Of a stretch of DNA of 55,858 bases, positions 16,791 to 26,699 are shown one piece after another. Under the pieces are notes generated by a model that was not told where the DNA came from, made no database searches, and saw only the letters and a list, made by a program, of their open reading frames with translations. Positions within the stretch are counted from its first letter, which is position 1; each line of letters begins with the position of its first letter. The position numbers and the translations under genes are program-made. The DNA is from Pseudomonadota bacterium (GTDB lineage: Bacteria; Pseudomonadota; Gammaproteobacteria; UBA9339), in the NCBI GenBank assembly GCA_021781615.1, contig JAJXWM010000011.1, positions 1 through 55,858 on the forward strand, given 5' to 3'.

Positions 16791-18227
16791 ATGAAATCAA
16801 TAATAAAAAAAATTGCCCCCATACATAAACAAGAGCTACCAAAATTCTTATGTATGGCAATGATGATATTTTTGATACTTTATATCCACCATTCCTTAAG
16901 AGTATCAAAAGATGCATTAGTTATCTCCCATTTAGGCACTGAAGCAATTAGTGCCATAAAAATGTGGCTGGTGTTACCTATATCTGTATTATTTACCCTT
17001 TTATACATTAAACTGTCAGACATCTTCACTAGAACCAAACTATTCCATATTATGAATTGGTTCTTTATCTCCTACTTCTTATTATTTGCCCTAGTACTTT
17101 ACCCTCACCACGAAGCGTTAACATTAAACATTCCTGATACTATTATCGCCAAATTTCCAGCTCTTAAGTATTTTTTTACGATCATTAGCAATTGGCACTA
17201 TTGCTTATTTTTCGTCTTCTCTGAATTACTAGTAACAACTATGCTCAACATCTCTTTTTGGCAGACCGCCAACCACATAACTTCTATTGAAGAATCTAAA
17301 AGATTTTACCCGCTCTTTGGTTTTGCGTCCCAAATTGGCCTAATGTTAGCCGGATGTTTAGCTAAAGTTTTTGTTACCAGCAGTCTTAGCTGGCAAACAA
17401 CGTTAAACAAAGTAATTTTCTCAGTAGCAATAGCCAGCTTATTTTTATCACTATGCATAATTGTGCTGGGCAAAATAATCGGTATTGGGCTTCTTAATAG
17501 CAGATCTAATCTAAATGCCGTTGATACCCAAAGTAAAAGAAAAGTCAAAATAAGCCTTAAAGACAGCCTTAAGTATATAGTTACTTCCAAACCTATCTTA
17601 CTGATTACATTATTAATACTATGCTACAACCTCTCACTAAACTTAATCGAAGGCGTATGGAAAAAAGCCACCGAGATATTTTTTGCCGGCAACGCCAATC
17701 AAATCCATTACTTTATGGGTAACATAAATTTTTATGAATCGCTGCTATGTATGTTAGTGGCATTATTGAGTGTTTATATACTGCGCGCTTGTAAATGGAA
17801 GACCTCTGCGTTGTTTACTCCAGTAGTTGTCATTTTTATTGGGGGGTTCTTTTTCTTGTCGATGTTTTTTAGAAATAGCGCCCTACTACTTGCCATGCAA
17901 ATACCCGCCCTAACTATTGCGGTCTACTCTGGAGCCATCTACTATATCTTCGCTAAAATGATGAAGCATACCATGTTCGACTCCACCAAAGAGATGGCCT
18001 ATATCCCATTGCCCAATGAGCTAAAAACTAAAGGTAAAGCCGCCTCAGAAATGGTCGGTATAAGACTGGGCAAAGGTAGCGGCGCTTTTATCCAGCAAAT
18101 ACTGTTAATGACATTTACCAATATGACCCTCTTAGATTTCACTTCCATCTTCTTTACAATATTTTCAATCTTAATGTTTTGCTGGATAATATCTATTAGC
18201 GCTTTAAATCGCACAGTAAATACATAA
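16791..18227 (+). CDS. ATP/ADP translocase-family nucleotide transporter (NTT/Tlc)
   Basis: A 478-residue inner-membrane protein with about 12 hydrophobic segments and the TLC-family N-terminal pattern: RVSKDALVISHLGTEAISAI, then KMWLVLPISVLFTLLYIKLSD. NTT proteins exchange host ATP for ADP or import nucleotides or NAD, and occur in intracellular bacteria (Rickettsia, Chlamydia, some Legionellales and relatives) and plastids. ATG at 16791 is preferred to GTG at 16785. Substrate (energy exchange versus net nucleotide import) cannot be decided by eye. The adjoining IS200-type element makes acquisition by transfer plausible. Confidence 0.85.
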   Translation: MKSIIKKIAPIHKQELPKFLCMAMMIFLILYIHHSLRVSKDALVISHLGTEAISAIKMWLVLPISVLFTLLYIKLSDIFTRTKLFHIMNWFFISYFLLFALVLYPHHEALTLNIPDTIIAKFPALKYFFTIISNWHYCLFFVFSELLVTTMLNISFWQTANHITSIEESKRFYPLFGFASQIGLMLAGCLAKVFVTSSLSWQTTLNKVIFSVAIASLFLSLCIIVLGKIIGIGLLNSRSNLNAVDTQSKRKVKISLKDSLKYIVTSKPILLITLLILCYNLSLNLIEGVWKKATEIFFAGNANQIHYFMGNINFYESLLCMLVALLSVYILRACKWKTSALFTPVVVIFIGGFFFLSMFFRNSALLLAMQIPALTIAVYSGAIYYIFAKMMKHTMFDSTKEMAYIPLPNELKTKGKAASEMVGIRLGKGSGAFIQQILLMTFTNMTLLDFTSIFFTIFSILMFCWIISISALNRTVNT

Positions 18228-18257
18228 TTTTAAATTCAAGGGTTTTCTCTCGCACGT

Positions 18258-18812
18258 TTATTGCTCTATCTTATCAAAAAAAATTCCCTTGAGTTTTTCT
18301 TTTTTCATTTTTTCGTAGGTTTTAATTCCGATGATAAATAACGGTCCTTTTTCATTTCCGCTAGCAAAGTGTATATCTGTTGCATAAAAACCATCATCCA
18401 GTGGCTTGTTAATCCCTTTTAAAAAAACAGGAAATGCCGGAGTTATGCTTGCATAATTATGGCATTTATCACAATATTTATAATGTTCTAATTTTGTTTT
18501 TTCAGTATCGAACTTAATTATGTTTTTTACCTCGAGTTTGAAAAAACCTGGATCGTTTGGTAGCTCTTTAAATACAACTCCTTTATATTTGTTTCTTACG
18601 CAAAATTCCTTAAATCTTAATGTAACTATTTCTTTATCGTCATAGGTACTAGAAATATCATGAAGCTTTTTATTTAACTTAAACAAAGGACTAACATAGT
18701 CAAAGTCTCTTGTATAACCACACTTTGAACATCTTGGCCAATTGGGATCACTTGATAAAAACATACAACTATCATTATCTTTTTGAGCAAAAATAGCATA
18801 ACCTATTAGCAT
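18258..18812 (-). CDS. Probable immunity protein with two CxxC pairs
   Basis: A 184-residue soluble protein, not assigned to a named family with certainty. CSKCG (about 28-32) and CDKCH (about 112-116) could bind zinc, as in the double-CxxC families found beside polymorphic toxins. It starts 10 bases after the stop of the giant FHA-type gene in the same direction, which is the standard place for the cognate immunity gene. The function is inferred from position; no signal peptide or membrane segment is evident. Confidence 0.5.
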   Translation of the reverse strand: MLIGYAIFAQKDNDSCMFLSSDPNWPRCSKCGYTRDFDYVSPLFKLNKKLHDISSTYDDKEIVTLRFKEFCVRNKYKGVVFKELPNDPGFFKLEVKNIIKFDTEKTKLEHYKYCDKCHNYASITPAFPVFLKGINKPLDDGFYATDIHFASGNEKGPLFIIGIKTYEKMKKEKLKGIFFDKIEQ

Positions 18813-18822
18813 AAAATATTCC

Positions 18823-21800
18823 TTACTGTATTTGTTTAAAGAACTCGGCAGCCGATTCTGCGTATTTTGCTCCTGGTCCAGAATAAAATTCTTTCAATGC
18901 TTGAATTCTGGTTTGTTCTGGAACCATCTTATGCATTTTAACTCCCGGATACCCCCTCTTAGTCACCATCTCAGGATACTTCGATTTTAAGAATTTTAAA
19001 AGATCCTGATGGAACTCAATATGCTGTGACTTTGTCATTTTAACCAATTTTTGCACTGGATTTCCACCCAAAAATTTTGGAAAAGAATGGTGACCATCCC
19101 TTCTCAAGGCTTCTGTTATTACCTGCTTAGTTTTGGTTATAAGTTTTACAGCTTTAGGCGAAGCAGCTGCTATCTTTCCAATGCTATGTATCTTTTGTGC
19201 CCATCCTACCAAGTAAATATCGGCAATGCCCCAACTTACCCCTTCTAAGTTTTTTATCGGGTCGATTTTTCCATTTACTAATTGGTTAAATCCTGCACCG
19301 GCTGGTGGACCCCATATTGGGACCAATGAAATTACATTTTCTCCAAGATCAGCTATTACTTCGCGCCATTCTTTTATTAATTGCAAAGTCTCTTTGTTTC
19401 CTTGCACAACATACTTATGCCCATCATCGGATTTAATCAACAATGCTTGTTGTCCGTTTTTATCTGCAAATAATGCTGTCGAATAATTCTGAGAGATGGA
19501 CGTGCCAACATCTTGTACTTGAGCTCTTCCTGGTTCTTTGAAATCGCCAACCTGTACTTTTCCTAATGAAGCGCCATCATCGCCTACCAACTCTAACGTC
19601 GAGACATCACCTTCGTAGTTTGTTGTGGCAACTGATTGTGTTGATACCACCCGCACTTCTTTGACTTTAGATTTACTTTTATCTGTCTGTGTTTTTTCTT
19701 CTGCTGTTCCTTCATCCTCAATTTCATCTGGTAGTAAAGAAAATTCAATCGGTTCATCAAGCTTTGAATCACCACCAAGCAATTCATTAATCCGTTGCAT
19801 GTCTTTTTGAATCTGTTCAAGATTCAGCATTGGGATAACAGCACGAAGATGGGTTGTATCACTAGAACCTATTTGAACTTTATCTAATTCACGATTGATT
19901 TTTTGTAAATCATCGGTGATTTTCTTTACTTCGATATAAGCATCTTTAGAAATGGTAGATTGGGTAGCACCAACATAGGTTTTTTCCTTATGATCGAAGT
20001 CAAATACCGCGGGGACAGGACATGTCTTAGCATCTTTACCCACCGTAAACTGAAAGCTACCTCCAAACGAACTGGTATCATCACGATCTTTTATATGCGT
20101 AGCTTTAAGCTTATCCGCTGAGATGCTTGTAGCATCTTTAGGACCATTAAGCACTCCTCCGATTAAATAGAGGGTGTCCCCAACACGAATCTTTAGCGAT
20201 TTCGAAGCATTAATACCTGCTGGTTTATTGACGCGAGCTTTGTCTATGGACTCTTGTGAAAAAGAAGTGCTGCTACTAGAACCACCGGCTTGAAAACTAA
20301 AAGAAGTACTGCTACCAACATCGGTATCTTGCACTGACTCTAGTATAAAAACTTTTTTAACGTCAACGGCTACATCTTCAGCATTAATTTCTAATCCTGT
20401 ACCTTTTAAATTATCGCACTTAACTTCAACTGTTTTTGCATTTAGTTGCACATTTTGATTAGTCACGGTATCGCGATGGCTTTCGCTGTGAGATGCACCT
20501 CCAGACGCACCATCTGCACCATAACTAATACTGGCGCTACTACTGTCGGTCTCAGAGTGAACTCGATTTTGTGCGGGACTTGTTGTGATGTCTTTAGCAG
20601 TAATGAGTATCCGGTCAGCATTGATGCTCATACCGTCCAATAGGTGCGTATCCCTTTCACTGGTGATCTTAACTTCACCTTGAGCATCTAAAGCAGTGCG
20701 CAGGACTTCCGTCATCTGCGTTTCACTCTTAAATGTGCCCACATGAAGCGTAATCTTTGGTGCAAAATTTCCATTAGCGTCGGTTAAGCCTAGACGCTGG
20801 CCAAGCATGCCAACACTTGTGGTACCTGGCTGTGAAGACTCGTTAAGATATTGGTCAAGTGCGCGCAGAGCTTCTATGGCCACATACGTCCCTTCCCCGA
20901 TCTTGTCTGCTGCGTCTTGAGCTTGTCGTAACCGATTGATTGCAGATAGCAATGGATCTCCGTCGCGAAGGCTTTTTATGACGTCCCCTTTATTTCCCTT
21001 CATTAATGCTTCTATAGCTTCGCTACCTGGAAAGCTTACTCCAATATTCCATCCACTAGTTTTTATATCAGTATTTTTTTCAAACCCTTTGAAAATATTA
21101 TCTCGTCCAGCCACAATATGAATATAACCGCCACTATGCATCAGCACCGCTTCGAAAACATTGTCTTCGCCGGCCTTCGTAAAGATTCCTTTTAACGCAC
21201 TGATAACTGTTTGTTCAACGGCAGTTTGGGTCATTTCAGTGGTTGTGCTGCCAATACTTAAACCTCCCGCAGCTTCAGTTTTGCTGTTGGTATACTGTAT
21301 GCTTTGTGTACCAAGAGTAATTCGGTCTTTGGCTTCAAGATATACCGCGCCGTTAAAAGCCGCTAATGTGGCAGCTGAAATGTAGATCGGCCCACCCTTT
21401 GATTCAATAACCACATCGCCTTTCGCTGAAGTAATCGTACTGCGCTGGACTACCACTGCTTCTTCGTGATTTCCTGAAAACATGGTTCTAGTATCTGCTG
21501 TCGTGTGTTTACTCATTTCAGCTTCGATAACAACTCCCTTATACCCAGAAATATTCACTCTACCTGTACCAATAATAGCGGAAGCTTTAATTAAAACTTC
21601 TTTTGTTTCTGCGGTAATTCCTACATTACCACCTGAAATCACTACGGCGGGATAGTAATCGAGCGCCTCTTCGGCGGTGCTCCTACCATGAGAAACACCC
21701 CATGAAGTCTGGTGAATATGTACAACGTGACTGCCAATAAACGCTTTGTGTTCTACATTCCCGTGATTACTTACAAGATAAACATGCTGCTTGCCTTCAA

Positions 21801-24800
21801 TCATGCCACCACTATTAACAACGTTTCCATCAGCAACAATCTCAACATTAACACCGATGATATTGCCGCCAATTTGCGGTGTACGTATTTCAAAAACGCG
21901 CGTCCGTGTTCCACCCCAAAAACCATCTTGCTCTTTTACTATTTCTATTTCTTTATAATCTCTTCGTTGATTTTCAAAAGTCCTAGCTGTAATTTTGAAA
22001 TCTCCAGAGCTTTCCAATGTCCCAGAATTTTTTACATCACCCGCGGCAATACGGATACTTCTAGCTTTAATGGTCCCGTCAGTTCCTGGCACCTGTTTTT
22101 TTGCTTCCTCTGTGCCAAGATGCAGCACTGGCGCATAGCCCGTTTTACTTCCATGCTTCACTAACTCGTAATAGATAAAGGTTTCTTTCGCATTATTAAT
22201 TTGTTCTAATTTAAGCGGCAACTCATCCTGGCTTGAGCTTTCATTTTGTTTTCCAGCAAACTGCTGTGCATATTGAAACCCTCGCGCCTCTAACACGTTA
22301 TACTGCTCAACAGCAGTTTTATTTTCAAAACCACTGAGATGTGATGTGCCAAGTTCTGTAATAAGCATCGACTCCACCACTTGTGCCGCTAACTGCTGCT
22401 GCATAACAAAGAGATGCGAAGGCGGAGATTCTTCACTTCCTGTTTGTAGATAAGCTATTTGTGGCCGCTCGCTTAAGCCACGAGTTACAGACCCTACTTG
22501 TTGGTTAAGTGTTTTTTGGTCTGCTGCATCAGTTGGAATAAGTATGTATTGGACCTTTTTATCGCCATTTGGATCTTTTTCGTCAGCAGCAGCAACACGA
22601 AAATAGAATAAATTACCAAGCTGATCCAAGTAGGGATAAACTTCCATATCACCTGATTTTGGTTCAGGCTTTTTGGCGGTTAGCGTAAAAGAATCAAACA
22701 GGCCGTTAATGAATTTTGTCGATTCATCTCCTTTGCCAACTAAGTTAAAATTTTCACTTTTTACATTGCCTGTATTTTCAAAACTACTTTTATTGATAAG
22801 GATCTTACCATCTGCACCCAGAGTTGCCCCTACATAGTCCGGCTCGTTACGTACGGTAGTAATAGGCTCATAATGGTCTTCACAAGAAAGACCAAACCAC
22901 TCACAGGTCTCCCAATGCCGCCACGATTTAGTTACTTTGTAGTTTTTTAAATTGTGCGCCAGATTCCTAAACTGATCTCCCGTAATGGTAATATCACCCT
23001 TGGCGTAGATCGTACTGCCTAAATTGGTACCATCACCTACATCTAGTACCATATTCCCCATCGATGAAATCACAGCTCCATCAGAGGTTTCCACTTCATA
23101 TTCACCTTGGCAGGTGCGGGTTCCGAATGACCCATGCCCCCAAAAACCTCCAAACCAAGTACCTCTCGACTCCCATAGTGGCGGTTGCGGACAATCTTCA
23201 CCAGGCTTCATGATGGTAGGTGCACGCTTATTTTCTAGCTTTTTAGCGTGGATTGTTAAGAGATGAGCTACTAAAATGCGGCCAGCTACATTATCAACGG
23301 CACCAGCATTAATGGCCGCATCTCCACCTATTTTAACTGTTCCACCTTCATTCAGGAATATTTTGGAAGCAAAAATCTTCAAATCTTCTTTTGACAAAAT
23401 CTTTCCCTTATTGATCACTTCCGGAGATTCAATCCTTACTTCACCTTCCCTATTAGCAATAGTTGCATCCTTTGAATTTTCAAATTTTTGTCCCGCTCGA
23501 GCATCGAAGCCTTTTTCCGAATTTATTTCACCATTATTGGTAAATACCTTTTCGGCATCTCCGCTAAATTTTCCGCCAGAGTTTACTTTGCCATCTTGCT
23601 GAATGTTTTTACCTTTAAATTCTACGTTTCCACCTATATCGATAGTACCAAGATTACTAACAGTTCCTGCGGGTGCACTCGCACTGTAACTCCCTTTACC
23701 GTTCACTGGTCCTGCTAACCGCACATCACCGCCAGAAGATTGTTGTTCCACCACACCGTTGCTTGTTGTTTTACTCGACGGTGCGTTTACAGTATCTTGC
23801 GTAGATATGGTCGTGCATAAAGCTCCTTGCCCACAATCCAAATTGCCTCCATGCCAAAGCTTACCACCAGAAGCTATTGTTAACTGTACCGGTTGGCCAT
23901 TTTCTGCCCCACCTTTTACATCCCCAAAAATATAAAAACTTGATGCGGTAGCTAAGTCACATTTACCAAAACAGCTCCACTGCCCTAGCTGCACATAATC
24001 GCCATCAATCTTTACCTGGCCATTAGTCATAAGAAATTTTCCTGCGCCACCGATGCTTTGCATGCTGCCGTTTAGTTCGTCTGCTTTAAAGGTGGCATCG
24101 TTAAATAACTGTCCATTTACGGTAGCAAGCTTACTGCTGATAACCCCTGGCCCAATATTAAGTAAGTTACCCGCGGACTGCACTTCCTTGGCAATAATCT
24201 GCCCTTCGTTAGTCCACCAGCGACCAGTGGCAGCAATTTGGAGAATACCTTCAGATTGAATAATTCCAGCAGCAGTATTTTTGAAATAGTGACCGTCGTT
24301 ATCAATTCTTAATAAATCTTTAGCTAACAATAAACCTTCATTAGTAGCTGAATTAACCTTAAGGTTAAGCAGATGATCACTAAGAACAGTACCGTTATTC
24401 GTTAAAAAACATTTCCCGTCTATGAAGACTTGTTTTGCGTATAATTTTGCCCCTGCATAATTTTGGATAAACCCATCAGATTGCAGCATAAGGGAAACCG
24501 CTGTAACGCTGCCTCTATTTCCTATAGATTGAAATTGTAAATCCATACCACCGGTTGCGTCCCAGTTTGCTCTATTTTCGAGTGTTTGCCCTACTAAATG
24601 AACAGCTTCTTTTTCACTGCTTTTAATATTAATAATTCCTTCATTGGTCAGTTTATGGATAGTTCCCAGCATGGAAACCACGTCAAGTGTGCCTTTATTA
24701 GAGAACGTACCCATCGTACCGGTTAAGTTGAGCACCTCTGTTTCAATTACACCGGTTTTAGTATCGACCTTATTATTAACAAACTCACCATTTTCAAGAT

Positions 24801-25578
24801 TTAAGTTAAGTTGTTTTTGACTTACTATTTTATTTTCATTGGAAAAAATACATTTATTAATTTGTAAGTCTGTTAGTTGCAAATAGCCAGCATTTACAAA
24901 AGAACCTAAGGAACCTATAGAATCACCAGGAGAATCATCAAAAAATTGCTTTAGGGAAAGAGCATCTACCTTCAGCGCGCCTGCGTTAACCGCTTGACTT
25001 GTTTTTAAATTAATTTTTGAGAACATCAAATCACCAGTAAACATAACTGACACTGGTGTTCTAATTTCCAAAGTATCTTTTCCATTTCCTGAATCTACAG
25101 TTAAACTTCCTGACGAAGAAATATAGGCAGTGAGTTTATTTCGCCTGCCATCATCGACACTTAACTGCCATTTTGTTCCTATAGGTTTAAGTTGAGCAAA
25201 AGGCGTATCTTCTACTACAAAACTTAAAGCATCAAAACGCGCAAAACTATCTGCATAAGCTTTTAGCAAAAGTAAAGAGCGTCCATCGTTAAGAGTCTTA
25301 GTGACTTGCACACCAGAACGACCAAAATAAGCATCGAGAGTATTATCTTCGGAAGTGAATATTACTGTTAACGGCCCTTCTTGTGTCAACAATTTTTGGT
25401 AATTAGAATATGTAGCTGAATCTATTAAGGAGCTGCGATAGCTAACTGTTTCGCCACTTAGGTGAGAAAGAACACGCTTAGCCTGAGCAAGAACATGTGT
25501 ATACCGCTTCTCTTTATCAATCTGCTGAGACACCTCAACACCTGGTGTCTCTGCAAAAACGCTTTGACATAAGAACAA
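18823..25578 (-). CDS. Giant filamentous-haemagglutinin/CdiA-like protein with HNH-like toxin tip
   Basis: About 2251 residues, mostly beta-helix repeats (N-x-G-x-(I/L) and GDVxIxAxxx motifs) with FHA-type blocks, including the SxSxSFxxxxG stretches around residues 1700-1850. The N-terminal 250 residues do not show the TPS haemagglutination domain expected in CdiA/FhaB, and no TpsB gene is in the window. The last ~90 residues contain GHHSFPKFLGG...LVKMTKSQHIEFHQDL, matching the His-rich core of HNH/EndoVII-type toxin nucleases. The frame opens at TTG 25578, but a signal peptide (KKLAILVLFLCQSVFA) is encoded from upstream codons that offer only ATA or ATT starts. Probable contact-dependent or secreted toxin; the delivery route is unknown. 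Confidence 0.75.
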   Translation of the reverse strand: MFLCQSVFAETPGVEVSQQIDKEKRYTHVLAQAKRVLSHLSGETVSYRSSLIDSATYSNYQKLLTQEGPLTVIFTSEDNTLDAYFGRSGVQVTKTLNDGRSLLLLKAYADSFARFDALSFVVEDTPFAQLKPIGTKWQLSVDDGRRNKLTAYISSSGSLTVDSGNGKDTLEIRTPVSVMFTGDLMFSKINLKTSQAVNAGALKVDALSLKQFFDDSPGDSIGSLGSFVNAGYLQLTDLQINKCIFSNENKIVSQKQLNLNLENGEFVNNKVDTKTGVIETEVLNLTGTMGTFSNKGTLDVVSMLGTIHKLTNEGIINIKSSEKEAVHLVGQTLENRANWDATGGMDLQFQSIGNRGSVTAVSLMLQSDGFIQNYAGAKLYAKQVFIDGKCFLTNNGTVLSDHLLNLKVNSATNEGLLLAKDLLRIDNDGHYFKNTAAGIIQSEGILQIAATGRWWTNEGQIIAKEVQSAGNLLNIGPGVISSKLATVNGQLFNDATFKADELNGSMQSIGGAGKFLMTNGQVKIDGDYVQLGQWSCFGKCDLATASSFYIFGDVKGGAENGQPVQLTIASGGKLWHGGNLDCGQGALCTTISTQDTVNAPSSKTTSNGVVEQQSSGGDVRLAGPVNGKGSYSASAPAGTVSNLGTIDIGGNVEFKGKNIQQDGKVNSGGKFSGDAEKVFTNNGEINSEKGFDARAGQKFENSKDATIANREGEVRIESPEVINKGKILSKEDLKIFASKIFLNEGGTVKIGGDAAINAGAVDNVAGRILVAHLLTIHAKKLENKRAPTIMKPGEDCPQPPLWESRGTWFGGFWGHGSFGTRTCQGEYEVETSDGAVISSMGNMVLDVGDGTNLGSTIYAKGDITITGDQFRNLAHNLKNYKVTKSWRHWETCEWFGLSCEDHYEPITTVRNEPDYVGATLGADGKILINKSSFENTGNVKSENFNLVGKGDESTKFINGLFDSFTLTAKKPEPKSGDMEVYPYLDQLGNLFYFRVAAADEKDPNGDKKVQYILIPTDAADQKTLNQQVGSVTRGLSERPQIAYLQTGSEESPPSHLFVMQQQLAAQVVESMLITELGTSHLSGFENKTAVEQYNVLEARGFQYAQQFAGKQNESSSQDELPLKLEQINNAKETFIYYELVKHGSKTGYAPVLHLGTEEAKKQVPGTDGTIKARSIRIAAGDVKNSGTLESSGDFKITARTFENQRRDYKEIEIVKEQDGFWGGTRTRVFEIRTPQIGGNIIGVNVEIVADGNVVNSGGMIEGKQHVYLVSNHGNVEHKAFIGSHVVHIHQTSWGVSHGRSTAEEALDYYPAVVISGGNVGITAETKEVLIKASAIIGTGRVNISGYKGVVIEAEMSKHTTADTRTMFSGNHEEAVVVQRSTITSAKGDVVIESKGGPIYISAATLAAFNGAVYLEAKDRITLGTQSIQYTNSKTEAAGGLSIGSTTTEMTQTAVEQTVISALKGIFTKAGEDNVFEAVLMHSGGYIHIVAGRDNIFKGFEKNTDIKTSGWNIGVSFPGSEAIEALMKGNKGDVIKSLRDGDPLLSAINRLRQAQDAADKIGEGTYVAIEALRALDQYLNESSQPGTTSVGMLGQRLGLTDANGNFAPKITLHVGTFKSETQMTEVLRTALDAQGEVKITSERDTHLLDGMSINADRILITAKDITTSPAQNRVHSETDSSSASISYGADGASGGASHSESHRDTVTNQNVQLNAKTVEVKCDNLKGTGLEINAEDVAVDVKKVFILESVQDTDVGSSTSFSFQAGGSSSSTSFSQESIDKARVNKPAGINASKSLKIRVGDTLYLIGGVLNGPKDATSISADKLKATHIKDRDDTSSFGGSFQFTVGKDAKTCPVPAVFDFDHKEKTYVGATQSTISKDAYIEVKKITDDLQKINRELDKVQIGSSDTTHLRAVIPMLNLEQIQKDMQRINELLGGDSKLDEPIEFSLLPDEIEDEGTAEEKTQTDKSKSKVKEVRVVSTQSVATTNYEGDVSTLELVGDDGASLGKVQVGDFKEPGRAQVQDVGTSISQNYSTALFADKNGQQALLIKSDDGHKYVVQGNKETLQLIKEWREVIADLGENVISLVPIWGPPAGAGFNQLVNGKIDPIKNLEGVSWGIADIYLVGWAQKIHSIGKIAAASPKAVKLITKTKQVITEALRRDGHHSFPKFLGGNPVQKLVKMTKSQHIEFHQDLLKFLKSKYPEMVTKRGYPGVKMHKMVPEQTRIQALKEFYSGPGAKYAESAAEFFKQIQ

Positions 25579-25680
25579 AACTAAAATGGCTAATTTTTTA
25601 ATTATATAGCACCATACAATTTAGTGTTTAACATGAGATAATTGTTATTAACTCAAAACAAATATAAAACTATCGTATCG

Positions 25681-25730
25681 TTCAGCATAAGTCCTGCGCA
25701 GCGCTTTTTGCTATGCAAAACTATGCTGAA
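25681..25730. repeat. TTCAG-ended inverted repeat, copy 1
   Basis: TTCAGCATA at 25681 mirrors TATGCTGAA at 25722-25730 around a GC-rich centre. Related short inverted repeats with TTCAG/CTGAA ends occur at 52712-52753 and 52952-52995. It lies between the coiled-coil gene and the FHA-type gene. It could also be a transcription or processing signal. Confidence 0.45.
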
Positions 25731-25747
25731 TAGCTACAAACCATCAA

Positions 25748-26551
25748 TCATAGTTCGTCGCGTTGTGATTGGACGTTCAACTCATTGTCGTTTGGTTTGG
25801 CATTTAACCTCAGCAAGTTATCACCACCATCGCCACCAATAGCATAATATTGCGCGTAATCGTCGATTATTGCTGCCATCTCTTTATTCTCCTTGAGCAT
25901 GGTTTCGAGAAGCTCTTCTAAACGATAAGCTTTTTGTCTAAATATTTGTCTAATAGCAGGGGCCCTTCTTAAATCTTCAAAAAGAGTCTTAAACTCTGGT
26001 GAAAGCTCGCTTGCTTTAGAGAAGAGTTCTGCCATCCCAGGATCTTGTATTTTGCCTTGTTCAAAAATATCAGAAAAAGTATCATATATCCTTCCTTTCC
26101 TTTTTAAATGAATTTTTTCTTCATCAGCTTGATTTTTTAGTTGTTTTTGCAAAGACTCTATTAATTGTAGAGCTGCTTGGTGCTCTGTTTTTAGTTCCTT
26201 TATCTCTGTCTCAGCTGTCGCTAGTGATGCATCTAAAAGTGTTGTTTTGCTGGCTGTGGTTGCATCAAGTTGAGTTGTGGTTGCACTAAGCTGAGTTGTG
26301 TCTTTTTGTAACACACCAATATCGTTTTTACCATTTTGCACATCAGTCTTCAGGCCTACAATTTTTGCTTCTATCTCAGCGTCAATTAACTCCCTTAGGC
26401 AATTCATTGCTGATATTTTAGAAAAGACCACGTGCGACCCTCCATGAATCCCACCTATAGACCAGCAAATTTCATTATCTGGAGGATATTCAGCCCACGC
26501 CGAAACAGTAATCATCATTAACGCAATATATATGTATGTATAATTTTTCAT
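25748..26551 (-). CDS. Secreted coiled-coil protein of unknown function
   Basis: A 267-residue protein whose start at 26551 follows GAGGAGGG. The signal peptide ends SAWAEYP. Residues about 60-165 form a long heptad-rich coiled coil, including a TTQLSATTTQLDATTAS repeat, followed by a charged helical region. Two cysteines near residues 29 and 51 may pair. It is the first gene of the group that continues with the giant FHA-type toxin (170 bp downstream) and its immunity gene. I do not recognise a family; a role in export or display of the toxin is speculation from position. Confidence 0.65.
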   Translation of the reverse strand: MKNYTYIYIALMMITVSAWAEYPPDNEICWSIGGIHGGSHVVFSKISAMNCLRELIDAEIEAKIVGLKTDVQNGKNDIGVLQKDTTQLSATTTQLDATTASKTTLLDASLATAETEIKELKTEHQAALQLIESLQKQLKNQADEEKIHLKRKGRIYDTFSDIFEQGKIQDPGMAELFSKASELSPEFKTLFEDLRRAPAIRQIFRQKAYRLEELLETMLKENKEMAAIIDDYAQYYAIGGDGGDNLLRLNAKPNDNELNVQSQRDEL

Positions 26552-26699
26552 TTTTACCCTCCTCTGATATTTTTCAATATGGTATCCCAAATAAGCATTC
26601 TAGGATAATTATAGCACGATTTTAGAAATCACCTGATAAAAGCATTCCAGAAACTTGTAAGACCCAGAAAGAAGCCTTGGCTACGTATAGATTTTTTAA

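Noticed and set aside
21712-22164. A 150-codon plus-strand ORF inside the giant toxin gene
   Set aside because: It is antisense to the repeat-coding frame, with Asn/Ser/Phe bias expected from the complement; no independent signals.
25634-25652. Possible Fur-like box (GATAATTGTTATTAAC) upstream of the giant toxin gene
   Set aside because: Only a partial match to the 19-bp Fur consensus in very AT-rich DNA; it cannot be separated from chance by eye.
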